Below, in pieces: positions 32,420-40,847 of a stretch of 64,000 nucleotides of DNA. This DNA is from Acidobacteriota bacterium. GTDB taxonomy: Bacteria > Acidobacteriota > UBA6911. The notes under the pieces were generated by a model. That model made no database searches, was not told the origin of the DNA, and worked only from the letters and a program-made list of their open reading frames with translations. The stretch spans positions 41,139 to 105,138 of the forward strand of contig JAAYCX010000015.1 in assembly GCA_012729555.1 (NCBI GenBank). The letters are read 5' to 3'. Each line of letters opens with the position of its first letter. Position 1 is the first letter of the stretch. The translations under genes were made by a program, and so were the position numbers.

Positions 32420-33982
32420 GTGAAAATATTCGTTTACGACACCACCCTGAGGGACGGGACCCAGGGCGAAAGCGTGGCCTTCTCGGTGCAGGACAAGCTG
32501 AGGGTGGCGCGAAGACTGGACGAACTGGGATTCCACTACATCGAGGGGGGGTGGCCCGGCTCGAACGAAAAGGATGTGGAATTCTTCAGGATCGCCGCCC
32601 GCCAGAACTGGCGGACGGCCAGAATCGCCGCCTTCGGCAGCACCGCCCTGGCCCGGAACCAGCCGAGCGAAGACCCCAACCTCGAGGCGCTGCTCGAGGC
32701 CGCGACCCCCGTGGTCACCATCTTCGGTAAAACCTGGGACTTCCACGTGCATGCGGCCCTGAGGATCCCCCTGGCCCGGAACTGCGAACTGATCCGCGCC
32801 TCGGTCGCCTACCTCAAATCCAGGGGCCGGGAGGTGGTCTTCGACGCCGAACATTTCTTCGACGGCTTCGGCGCCAACCCCGAATACGCGCTGGAGACCC
32901 TCCGCGCCGCAGCCGAGGGGGGGGCCGACCTGATCACCCTGTGCGACACCAACGGGGGTTCCCTCCCCTCCCGCATAAAGGAGGCCGTCGGCCGGGTCCA
33001 GGCGGTGGTCGGGCTGCCGCTCGGCATCCACTGCCACAACGATTCCGAGCTCGCGGTGGCCAACACCCTCGCCGCGGTGGAATGCGGCGCCGTCCAGGTC
33101 CAGGGGACCATGAACGGCTACGGCGAACGGTGCGGGAACGCGAACCTCTGCTCCATCATCCCCAATCTCGAACTGAAGATGGGGATGACCGTCATCGGCG
33201 GGGAGCGGCTCCAGCTTCTCACCAGCGCCTCCCGGTTCGTCAGCCAGATCGCCAACCTGCGGCACCGCAAGGATCTCGCCTTCGTCGGGGAGAGCGCCTT
33301 CGCCCACAAGGGGGGGGTCCACGTCAGCGCCGTCATCCGGGATGCCGCCACCTACGAGCATGTGGTCCCGGAAAAAATCGGGAACGTGCGCCGCGTCCTG
33401 GTCTCGGAACTCTCCGGCAGGAGCAACCTCCTGTTCAAGGCCCGGGAGATGAAGCTGGACATCGCCGAACATGAGGAGAAGCTGAAACCCGCCCTCAACC
33501 GGATCAAGAAACTGGAGAGCCAGGGATACGAATTCGAGGCGGCGGAGGCTTCCGTGCGCGTGCTGCTGGAAACGGCCATCAACGGCGAACGGGAGTTCTT
33601 CAGGATCGACAATTTCCGCGTGTTCACCGACATGCACCGGAGCGGGGAGGTGACGTCCGAGGCCACGGTCAAGGTGCGCGTGGGGGATCAGTCCGTGCAC
33701 ACGGTGGCCGAGGGGGACGGCCCCGTGCACGCCCTGGACAAGGCCCTGCGCCTCGCCCTGAACCAGTTCTTCGAACCGCTGCGTTCGGTCACGCTCATCG
33801 ACTACAAGGTCCGGGTCCTGACCGGGACGCACGGCACGGGCTCGCGGGTGCGCGTGCACATCCAGCAGACGGACGGGGAGGAAACCTGGACGACCGTGGG
33901 GGTGTCGGAAAACATCCTGGAAGCGAGCTATATCGCCCTGGCCGACGGGATCCGTTACAAACTGCTGCAGACGATGGGCTGA
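32420..33982 (+). CDS. cimA: (R)-citramalate synthase
   Basis: CimA condenses acetyl-CoA and pyruvate to citramalate, opening the threonine-independent route to isoleucine. The 520-residue product begins KIFVYDTTLRDGTQGES, with the RDGxQ catalytic signature of the LeuA/HMGL family. It then has the CimA-type YIEGGWPGSNEKD, where LeuA proteins differ, the metal-binding GIHCHNDSELAVAN, and a C-terminal LeuA-type regulatory domain (about 385-515) expected to bind isoleucine. The GTG at 32420 has GGAGG five bases upstream. Transcription appears controlled by the isoleucine attenuator directly upstream, which supports the function. The homologue 2-isopropylmalate synthase is less likely. Confidence 0.92.
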   Translation: MKIFVYDTTLRDGTQGESVAFSVQDKLRVARRLDELGFHYIEGGWPGSNEKDVEFFRIAARQNWRTARIAAFGSTALARNQPSEDPNLEALLEAATPVVTIFGKTWDFHVHAALRIPLARNCELIRASVAYLKSRGREVVFDAEHFFDGFGANPEYALETLRAAAEGGADLITLCDTNGGSLPSRIKEAVGRVQAVVGLPLGIHCHNDSELAVANTLAAVECGAVQVQGTMNGYGERCGNANLCSIIPNLELKMGMTVIGGERLQLLTSASRFVSQIANLRHRKDLAFVGESAFAHKGGVHVSAVIRDAATYEHVVPEKIGNVRRVLVSELSGRSNLLFKAREMKLDIAEHEEKLKPALNRIKKLESQGYEFEAAEASVRVLLETAINGEREFFRIDNFRVFTDMHRSGEVTSEATVKVRVGDQSVHTVAEGDGPVHALDKALRLALNQFFEPLRSVTLIDYKVRVLTGTHGTGSRVRVHIQQTDGEETWTTVGVSENILEASYIALADGIRYKLLQTMG

Positions 33983-33992
33983 GTCCGCCGCC

Positions 33993-35801
33993 TCAGTCCA
34001 GGGTTCCGGTCGCTCGTTTCAGTTCCACCAGGGCCTTGGCATAGGCGGCCCGGGCCTCGACGGCGGCCAGCCGGGCGGCGCGGTGCTCCCGCTGACGTCG
34101 AATGACGTCGTAAGGCACCGCCGCCCCTTCCTCGAGCCGCGCCTCCTCGGCCGCCAGCACATCCCCGCTCAGCCGCTCCGCCTCGAGGGCGGCCTCGACC
34201 CGGGCCCGGGACTGGGCCAAATCGATCAGCACCCGGCGCACTTCCAGGGCGATGGCGTTGCGCGTACGCTCGAGCGCCGTCTCGTTCTGGGCCTTCTCCC
34301 GCCGGGCCCGGTAATAGTCCGCCTCGGCCGCCCGGTTCCGGATGTTGATGGAAAAGGAGAACCCGACGGCGTATTCGGGGTAGGTCCAGCCGCGTACCTG
34401 CCTGAGCGCCTGGGACAGCCCCCCCGGGTAGAGTACCGGGACCCCGTCGATATCGGGGATCCTCCGGTCGCCGTAGAGGCCGGAGCTGTTGAAGTTCGCG
34501 AAGACCAGGAGGCTCGGCCGGAGGAGGTCCTTGCCGTAGCGGACGGCGATTTCCTGGGTGCGGAGGCCGGTCTCGGCCTGCAGGATTTCCGGCCGGTGGC
34601 GCATGGCCAGTTCGAGCGCCTCGTCCAGTACCGGGATGTCCCCGTCCCGCGGATCGGGGAGGGCGGCGGAGGGCTCGATGCGCACGGAGTCCCACTGGCC
34701 GGGGTCCCGGCTGACCAGGTTCTTCAGGTCCATCTCCCGCATCTCGAGCGTCGTGCGGGCCGTCACCAGGTCGCGCCGGCGCGCGGCCACCTCGCTTTCC
34801 GCCGTCACCACGTCCAGCCCCGACGCCGCCCCGAATTCGTCCTTGATCCGGGTGTCCCCGAGCAGACGCTCGGCCACGGCCAGGGACTGCTCGGCAACCC
34901 GGAGGCTCTCCCGCGCGGCGACCAGGTCCCAGTAGGCCCCCTGTGCCCGGGCCAGGGTGGTGCTGACCTGGAGCCGCACCCCTTCCTTCATGACGGCCTT
35001 CTCGTTTTTCACGACATCGAGGAAACGCCGGCCGATGCGCCGGCCGGACCCGCTCAGCAGCTGCTGCGTCACGCTGACGGACAGCTGGGAAACGACGGCG
35101 GGGTTGTAGAGGAGGAAACGCTGGGTCGAACTCTGGCGCATGTTGTTGAAGGAGACGCTGAGGCTGCTCCCCGTGGTGAAGGCCTGCGAGTAGCGCGCCA
35201 GCAGCGCGGTCGAGCGGGTCGAAACCTCGGGGATGCCGGAGACGACGACCGAATTCAGCGGGCTGGTCGTGCGGTCGACGCTGAACCCGAGGGCCAGGGT
35301 CGGATCGTAGCTGCCGCGCGGGAAGCCGAAGACCTGGCGGGCGCCCCCCGTAATGCCGCCCACCCCTCCGAATCCCCCCAGGCCCCCGGCGCCCCCGACC
35401 CCGGCCCCGATCGCCCCGGCAAAAAGACCGCTTGGGATCTGGACCCCGGCCCCGCCGCGGGGCGCCCCGCCCCCCTTGACCCGCAGCGTGTCGGTCTCGG
35501 CGTACCGGGCCGCGTTCCTGGAGAAGAGGATGTCCAGGTTGTTCTCCCTGACCGACGTTTCGAGCCGGTCCAGGGAAAGGCGCAGCGTCCCCCCCTCTCC
35601 GGGCCGCGGCAGCCCTTCGGGGTTGGCGAACTCCGGCTCCGGAATCGGCCGCATGACGTAGGGCCGGTAGACCCTCGGGAACCACTCCGTGTTCCGGGAA
35701 AGGTCGCTCGCGGGCTCCTCCGCCGGGGCGGCCGCCGGGAGGACGCCGAGGAGCAGCGCCACCCGCGCCGGGCGGCCGAAGAGGCGCACGAGGACCGACA
35801 T
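33993..35801 (-). CDS. TolC-like outer membrane efflux protein (second of a pair)
   Basis: This 602-residue protein has a signal peptide (about 1-25, ending AAAPAEEP) and the repeated helical architecture of TolC/OEP proteins. LDIVLDEAL-like helix starts are visible, for example VLDEALELAMRHRPEIL and the C-terminal LRQVRGWTYPEYAVGFSFSI, read as YPEYAVGFSFSI. Between about 95 and 135 lies a glycine-rich segment (GGAGGLGGFGGVGGITGG) not typical of TolC. It should form an outer membrane exit duct for an efflux or type I secretion system, but no inner membrane pump gene is adjacent. The ATG at 35801 overlaps the stop of the upstream paralogue by one base. Confidence 0.82.
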   Translation of the reverse strand: MSVLVRLFGRPARVALLLGVLPAAAPAEEPASDLSRNTEWFPRVYRPYVMRPIPEPEFANPEGLPRPGEGGTLRLSLDRLETSVRENNLDILFSRNAARYAETDTLRVKGGGAPRGGAGVQIPSGLFAGAIGAGVGGAGGLGGFGGVGGITGGARQVFGFPRGSYDPTLALGFSVDRTTSPLNSVVVSGIPEVSTRSTALLARYSQAFTTGSSLSVSFNNMRQSSTQRFLLYNPAVVSQLSVSVTQQLLSGSGRRIGRRFLDVVKNEKAVMKEGVRLQVSTTLARAQGAYWDLVAARESLRVAEQSLAVAERLLGDTRIKDEFGAASGLDVVTAESEVAARRRDLVTARTTLEMREMDLKNLVSRDPGQWDSVRIEPSAALPDPRDGDIPVLDEALELAMRHRPEILQAETGLRTQEIAVRYGKDLLRPSLLVFANFNSSGLYGDRRIPDIDGVPVLYPGGLSQALRQVRGWTYPEYAVGFSFSINIRNRAAEADYYRARREKAQNETALERTRNAIALEVRRVLIDLAQSRARVEAALEAERLSGDVLAAEEARLEEGAAVPYDVIRRQREHRAARLAAVEARAAYAKALVELKRATGTLD

Positions 35802-37699
35802 CACTCGACCTCCCGGGCGCCGGAAGGGGTGAAGGGGGTCAGGGGAGCCCGCGAGATCTCGCCGCGGAGCGCCTCGGCGTACTCGATCCCGTTGCGGTCC
35901 AGGACCAGCCCGCGGGCGCGGTCCATTTCCACCATGGCCTTCACCCACGCGATCTGCGCGGCGACCTCCGCCTGCCGCGCCGCGGTGTAATCCCGTTCCC
36001 GCAGAATCACCTGGTAGGAGGTGGAGGCTCCCGCCTCCAGCCGTATCTTCTCCCCCTCCCAGATTTCACGCGCCAGTTCGGACGCCTTGCGCGCGGCCTC
36101 GACCTGGGCCTTCCCCTGGATCAGCCCGATGACGGCCTTGCGCACCTCCAGTTCGATGGAGTTGCGGGAGCGCTGCCGGCTGATCAGCAGCTGGTTCCGC
36201 TCGAGCTGCGAACGGAGGTTATCCGCCTGCGCCGTGCGGTTGCGCAGCGGGATGTTCAGGCTGAACCCCCCGGCATATTCCGGGTACGTGCCCCGGAAGC
36301 TCTGGGAGAAGGCGTCGATGAGGCCCGACTCGGACTCCACGGAGGTCCCCTGGAGTCCGGCCCCGGCATAGAAGCCGAAAACGGCCAGGCTGGGCTTGAG
36401 CGCGTTCCGGGTGAAGCGGACGGAGATATCCTGGTTTTTGAGGTTGATGTCCGCCTGCTCGAGCTCGAGCCGCTTCTCGAGGGCGACGGCGAGCGCGTCC
36501 TTCACGTCGGGGATGTCCGGGTCGCCATGCTGCGGCATGCGGTCGCGGAGCACGACCCGGGCGGCGTCCAGTTCCGGGGTGACCCGTTTCACCAGCATGT
36601 TCTTGAGCGTGGCCTCCTGGAACTGGAGGTTCGTCCGGGCCACGGTCAGGTCGCGCGTCCGGGCGGCGACCTCGGACTCCGCGGAGGTCACGTCGAGGGG
36701 CGACATGGTGCCGACATCCAGCCGTATCCGGTTGTCTTCGAGGAGCCGTTGGGCCACCGCCAGGGACTGTTCCGCCACCTTCACGCTCTCCTCGAGGGCC
36801 GCCAGGTCCCAGTAGGCGTTCTCCACCGCGACCACCGTGGCGATGAGCTGGAGCCGGAACACGTTTTCGGCCACGCGGGTGTTGTTGCGGGCCACCATGA
36901 TGTAGCGTTCGTTGGGCAGCCGCCCGAACCCGTTCAGGAGCGGCTGGTTGACCCCCACCGCGAAGCGGGTGACGGAGGCCGGATTGTAGAGCAGGTTGCG
37001 CTGGGTCGAACTCTGGCGCTGGCCCGTCAGGGTCAGGGAATAGCTGGTGCCCAGGCCGAAGAGCTGCGCGTAGCTGGCACTGAAGGCCGCGTTCTTCCCG
37101 GTCACGTTGTAGATCCCGGAAACGACGCTCGAATTCAGGGGCGAGGTCACGTGGTCGTAGCTGAAATTCACGCTCAGGGTCGGGTCGAAATTCCCCGCCG
37201 AGCCGACCTGGACCGACCCGCCGCCCCCGGTGATCCCCCCGGCGCTCCCCACTCCGGACCCCGCCCCCGAGCCGCTGATCCCGGCGCCCAGGGCGCCCGA
37301 GGTCAATCCCCCGGGGGTCGATCCCCCCGTAAACCCGCGCGGCGACTGCCCCGCCCTGCTCCGCAGCAGGTCGGTGGCGGAGTACTCCGGTACGAAGCGC
37401 TGCACGGCGATGTCGAGACTGTTCTCGAGCGCCAGCGCGAGCGCGTCGGACAGGGTCAGCTCGAGCGACCCGTCACGCATCAGCCCCTCGATCCGCGGGG
37501 AATTTTCCAGGACCGGGGCGGAAACGGGACGCGCACGAAAAATCCCCAGGGGGTTGGCACGGGCTCCCGTATTCTCCCCTTCGGCCCCGGAAAAGGAAAA
37601 CCGTTCCGGAGCGGGCTGGGCGCCGAGGGGCGCCCGGGGCGGCATCCAGACCAGGGCGAGCGCCGCCACGAGCGCCGGCCGACGGAATCTCTCAATCAT
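35801..37699 (-). CDS. TolC-like outer membrane efflux protein (first of a pair)
   Basis: This 632-residue protein has a signal peptide (IERFRRPALVAALALVW) and two OEP repeats. It is clearly paralogous to the next gene: both share SSTQR-LLYNP, a following LLxGxGR segment, VAEQSLAVAxRLL, AESEVAARxRDL and YPEYAxGFSxxI. It also carries a glycine- and serine-rich stretch (about 125-175) before the first conserved beta strand. The two genes are translationally linked (TGATG). AGGAGG precedes the ATG. Transport partner unknown. Confidence 0.83.
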   Translation of the reverse strand: MIERFRRPALVAALALVWMPPRAPLGAQPAPERFSFSGAEGENTGARANPLGIFRARPVSAPVLENSPRIEGLMRDGSLELTLSDALALALENSLDIAVQRFVPEYSATDLLRSRAGQSPRGFTGGSTPGGLTSGALGAGISGSGAGSGVGSAGGITGGGGSVQVGSAGNFDPTLSVNFSYDHVTSPLNSSVVSGIYNVTGKNAAFSASYAQLFGLGTSYSLTLTGQRQSSTQRNLLYNPASVTRFAVGVNQPLLNGFGRLPNERYIMVARNNTRVAENVFRLQLIATVVAVENAYWDLAALEESVKVAEQSLAVAQRLLEDNRIRLDVGTMSPLDVTSAESEVAARTRDLTVARTNLQFQEATLKNMLVKRVTPELDAARVVLRDRMPQHGDPDIPDVKDALAVALEKRLELEQADINLKNQDISVRFTRNALKPSLAVFGFYAGAGLQGTSVESESGLIDAFSQSFRGTYPEYAGGFSLNIPLRNRTAQADNLRSQLERNQLLISRQRSRNSIELEVRKAVIGLIQGKAQVEAARKASELAREIWEGEKIRLEAGASTSYQVILRERDYTAARQAEVAAQIAWVKAMVEMDRARGLVLDRNGIEYAEALRGEISRAPLTPFTPSGAREVE

Positions 37700-37918
37700 C
37701 GCAACCTCCTGAAAACGGGGACGGACCAGGGCATATCATTGAAAAAAGGCATTTTATCCATGAACCACGCAGGATCGCACCCGGTCGGCCGGGGATGGTT
37801 TCCCCCCGGCGGGGCCACGGTTGCAGCAACGCCGGACGCCCGACGGTCAACTCTTTGAAATACGCCCGGTTGGGGAGGTTGTTTCGACCGGCGGCGGCAC
37901 CGAAGGGGCGGGCATCCG

Positions 37919-38209
37919 TTACTGCATGGCGCATTTGCGCGCCGTCTCGTAGACAGGATCCTCCACCTTCAGCCCGACCACGAACCCCCCGGCCTGGGGC
38001 TTGCAGTACACCAGCTCCCCGGTGAAGGTAACGTCGCCCCAATCCACCCTGACCAGGGCGCCCTCGGGAAGAGCCTCGCCCAGGATGAGACTGAGACCGT
38101 GGACCGACAGGTCCGACAGGCGCGCACGGCCGGTGGAACCGGGAGGGTCCACGCAGGTCACATTCACCGTCAGGTCCGTTTTGAAGCGCGTCCGGGTTCG
38201 TCTGTTCAT
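37919..38209 (-). CDS. Single-domain PilZ protein
   Basis: This 96-residue protein consists of one PilZ domain. The c-di-GMP-binding signature is present: an arginine-rich N-terminus (NRRTRTRFKTDL, RxxxR) and, after about 25 residues, DLSVHG (DxSxxG). It could therefore bind c-di-GMP and pass the signal to a partner. The target is not evident from the neighbours, the TolC-like pair and a nitroreductase. The ribosome binding site is weak. Confidence 0.8.
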   Translation of the reverse strand: MNRRTRTRFKTDLTVNVTCVDPPGSTGRARLSDLSVHGLSLILGEALPEGALVRVDWGDVTFTGELVYCKPQAGGFVVGLKVEDPVYETARKCAMQ

Positions 38210-38277
38210 GATGGCTCAATCGGCGGCCGGCATCCCTCCCCTTAAGGAAAAGCCCGGCTCCAGCGGCCCCGGCCCGT

Positions 38278-38306
38278 TTGACAACGACGCCGCGGCCCAG
38301 TATCCT
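38278..38306 (+). promoter_or_regulatory. Consensus-like promoter of the ferredoxin-nitroreductase gene
   Basis: A perfect TTGACA at 38278-38283, 17 bases, then TATCCT at 38301-38306. The leader of about 70 bases contains a hairpin, GCCCCC/GGGGGC with loop GGTC. Confidence 0.7.
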
Positions 38307-38385
38307 GTGCCGCAAGGCCCCCGGTCGGGGGCTCCGCGGAAAAGAAGTCTTTTATCACATCGACGGAAGGGAGACAACCGACAGC

Positions 38386-39207
38386 ATGGAACTCATAACC
38401 ATCGATGAAGACAGGTGCCGGAAGGACGGCTTCTGCGCGTGGGAATGCCCGTCGGCCATAATCGAGCTTCCGGGGGACGGGTGGCCCCGCATCAAGCCCG
38501 GCCAGGAGGAGGGGTGCATGGATTGCGGCCATTGCGTGGCCGTCTGCCCCCACGACGCGCTCCGTCACGAGCGGATCCCGCGGGCGGGCTCCCCGGCCCT
38601 GCGGGACGATCTCCGCATCGGCGAAGCCCAGGCGGCGCAGTTCCTGCGTGCCCGCCGGTCGATCCGCCACTTCGCCGAGAGGCCGGTGGAAAAGGATAAG
38701 ATCCTGAAGCTCATCGAGACGGCGCGTTACGCGCCCACCGGAGGGAACAGGCAGGAGGTGGAGTGGCTCGTGCTCGACGACGGGCCCCGGCTCCGCGAGA
38801 TCGGGGCGCTCACCGTGGCCTGGCTCCGCAAGGTGGTCGAGGACCCGCGCGCCGTCGCCGCCGCCCCCTACCTGCTGCCGACCATCGCCGCCTGGGATGC
38901 GGGGGAGGACACGGTGCTCCGGGGCGCCCCGGCGCTGGTGGTCGCCATGGCGCCGGCGGAAGTGATGACGGGGACGGTCGACGTGACGATCGCCCAGGCC
39001 TACCTCGATCTCTACGCTCCCGTCCTGGGGCTGGGGACCTGCTGGGCGGGCCTGCTCCAGGGGGCCATGGCGAACGCCCCGGAAACCAGGGCGGCCGTGG
39101 GCATTCCCGAGGGCTATCCCCACCACTACGCCCTGATGCTGGGGTACCCGGACGTCAGGTTCTTCCGCACCCCGGAGCGGAAAGCGCCCAGGATCACCTT
39201 CGCGTAG
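38386..39207 (+). CDS. Nitroreductase-family protein with N-terminal ferredoxin domain
   Basis: This 273-residue protein joins a 2[4Fe-4S] ferredoxin module (about 1-60; CRKDGFCAWECP and CMDCGHCVAVCP) to an FMN-binding nitroreductase domain (about 75-260). FMN-contact motifs are FLRARRSIRHFAERPV, TARYAPTGGNRQ and the C-terminal GYPHHYALMLGYP. Fused proteins of this kind probably take electrons from ferredoxin instead of NAD(P)H; the substrate is unknown. An internal GLGTCWAGLLQ segment is typical of the family. The ATG at 38386 starts the ferredoxin module; upstream in-frame codons overlap the promoter. Confidence 0.87.
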   Translation: MELITIDEDRCRKDGFCAWECPSAIIELPGDGWPRIKPGQEEGCMDCGHCVAVCPHDALRHERIPRAGSPALRDDLRIGEAQAAQFLRARRSIRHFAERPVEKDKILKLIETARYAPTGGNRQEVEWLVLDDGPRLREIGALTVAWLRKVVEDPRAVAAAPYLLPTIAAWDAGEDTVLRGAPALVVAMAPAEVMTGTVDVTIAQAYLDLYAPVLGLGTCWAGLLQGAMANAPETRAAVGIPEGYPHHYALMLGYPDVRFFRTPERKAPRITFA

Positions 39208-39228
39208 AACCCGGTCTTCGGGTCCCCG

Positions 39229-40611
39229 CTACAGGTCCACCGGGCGGATGATGCCCTCCCTCATCTTGACTTCGGTCTCCCGGCGCGCACGGCTGATCAT
39301 GAGGTCGGCCTGCCGGTAGAGCTGGTCGCGGGTCAGGATCTTGCGGGCGACCCCCTGTTCGATCGCCTTCAGGCCGACGGCCACCGCCTCCCGGACGAAA
39401 ACGTTGGGTTCGTCCATCTTGGGGACGATGGAATCCTCCCGCAGCCCCCGGTCCTCCGCGCATTTCGCCAGTTCCGTGGCCGCGGCGATGCACATCCCGT
39501 CGGTGATGGTCGTGGCGGCGACATCGAGCGCGCCGCGGAAGATCCCGGGAAATCCGAGGGAATTGTTGATCTGGTTGGGAAAATCGCTTCTCCCGGTCCC
39601 CACCACGCGGGCGCCCGCCTCATGGGCGTCCCATGGCCACATCTCCGGGATCGGGTTGGCGGTCGTGAACACGATGGCGTCCCTGGCCATGCCGGCGACC
39701 CATTCCTTCCGGATGGTGTCCGGCCCGGGGGTGGAGGCGGCCGAGAGCACATCCGCCCCGGCGATCGCTTCCGCCGCCCCGCCGACCAGCTGGTCGCGGT
39801 TGGTGATCTGGCACATCTCCCATTTCTCCCGGTAGACCCCCCTGAGCTCGGTGCGACCCTTGTGCAAGGTGCCCTTGCGGTCCACGAAGATCAGGTTCCC
39901 CGGCTTGGCGCCGTAAGCCATGTAGAGCGCCCCGATCCGGATGTTGGCCGCCCCCGACCCGACCAGGGTGATTTTGACGTCCTCGATCCGCTTGCCGACT
40001 ATTTTCAGCGCGTTGATCAACCCCGCCAGGCACACGGTCGCCGTCCCCTGCTGGTCGTCGTGCCACACCGGGATCCTGCAGCGACGGCGCAGCTCCGCGA
40101 GGATCTCGAAGCACTTCGGCTGGGCGATGTCCTCGAGGTTGATCCCCCCGAAGGAGGGCTGCAGCACCTCCACCGTGCGGATGATCTCCTTGGGGTCCTT
40201 GGTGTCGATGCAGATCGGGAACGCGTCCACACCGCCCAGGTATTTGAACAGGATCCCCTTCCCTTCCATGACGGGGAGGCCCGCTTCCGGCCCGATGTCG
40301 CCCAGGCCCAGGACGCGGGTGCCGTCGCTCACCACCGCGACCATGTTCCCCTTGTTCGTGTGCTCGTAGACCTTTTCGGGGTTTCGATGGATATCCTTGC
40401 AGACTTCCGCGACGCCCGGGGTGTACCAGATGGCAAAATCATCGAAGTCGCGGATGCAGCACTTCGGCGAGGTCTCCAGCTTCCCCCTGTAATAGGGGTG
40501 CAGCTTCATGGCGTCCTCCGCCGGCTTGTAGGCTTTGGCCAGCAGCTCCTCCTTGGTCATGCGTCTCGGTTCCGGCGCTTCCGCTGCATCCCCGGGCGAT
40601 CGGTCGTTCAT
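39229..40611 (-). CDS. Malic enzyme (malate dehydrogenase, oxaloacetate-decarboxylating)
   Basis: Malic enzyme converts malate to pyruvate and CO2 with reduction of NAD(P)+. The 460-residue product has the malic N-terminal domain with WYTPGVAEVCKDIH and the metal-site region KYLGGVDAFPICIDTKDP, read as GVDAFPICIDT. HDDQQGTA follows, and the NAD-binding domain has LVGSGAANIRIG near 225. The gene converges on the nitroreductase gene. The ATG at 40611 has GGGAGG upstream. Neither cofactor choice nor the direction in vivo can be settled from sequence; next to an Nfn-like transhydrogenase, a role in NADPH balance is plausible. Confidence 0.9.
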   Translation of the reverse strand: MNDRSPGDAAEAPEPRRMTKEELLAKAYKPAEDAMKLHPYYRGKLETSPKCCIRDFDDFAIWYTPGVAEVCKDIHRNPEKVYEHTNKGNMVAVVSDGTRVLGLGDIGPEAGLPVMEGKGILFKYLGGVDAFPICIDTKDPKEIIRTVEVLQPSFGGINLEDIAQPKCFEILAELRRRCRIPVWHDDQQGTATVCLAGLINALKIVGKRIEDVKITLVGSGAANIRIGALYMAYGAKPGNLIFVDRKGTLHKGRTELRGVYREKWEMCQITNRDQLVGGAAEAIAGADVLSAASTPGPDTIRKEWVAGMARDAIVFTTANPIPEMWPWDAHEAGARVVGTGRSDFPNQINNSLGFPGIFRGALDVAATTITDGMCIAAATELAKCAEDRGLREDSIVPKMDEPNVFVREAVAVGLKAIEQGVARKILTRDQLYRQADLMISRARRETEVKMREGIIRPVDL

Positions 40612-40708
40612 GGTTCTGGGTCCTCCCTCATGCGGCGGGGTGCAGGCGCGCCGCGGTCGAACGGTGCCCGGCGCGCACACATCCCCATTAAATTTATTAA
40701 TCGGATGA

Positions 40709-40737
40709 TGTATCGGGATAATTTCCCTTTATCACAA
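40709..40737 (-). promoter_or_regulatory. Probable malic enzyme promoter with an inverted repeat in the spacer
   Basis: On the minus strand TTGTGA (40737-40732), 17 bases, GATACA (40714-40709). The spacer holds GGGAAATTATCCC (40727-40715), an inverted repeat GGGA/TCCC around AT-rich bases, a possible operator. The surrounding 60 bases are much more AT-rich than the genes. Confidence 0.4.
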
Positions 40738-40791
40738 TACTATCGCGCCGCGGGGGAATGCAAGGCCCTCCCGTGGGGCCCCCTGCGGGCC

Positions 40792-40817
40792 CCGGGCCGG
40801 CATGGGAGCCGGCCCGG
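40792..40817 (-). terminator. Terminator-like hairpin after the Nfn-like gene
   Basis: A perfect 10-bp stem CCGGGCCGGC/GCCGGCCCGG with a six-base loop, about 30 bases downstream of the Nfn-like stop. It lacks a T-tract. Confidence 0.4.
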
Positions 40818-40847
40818 AAGGGGCCCGGGAATGCGGAAACGGTCGCC

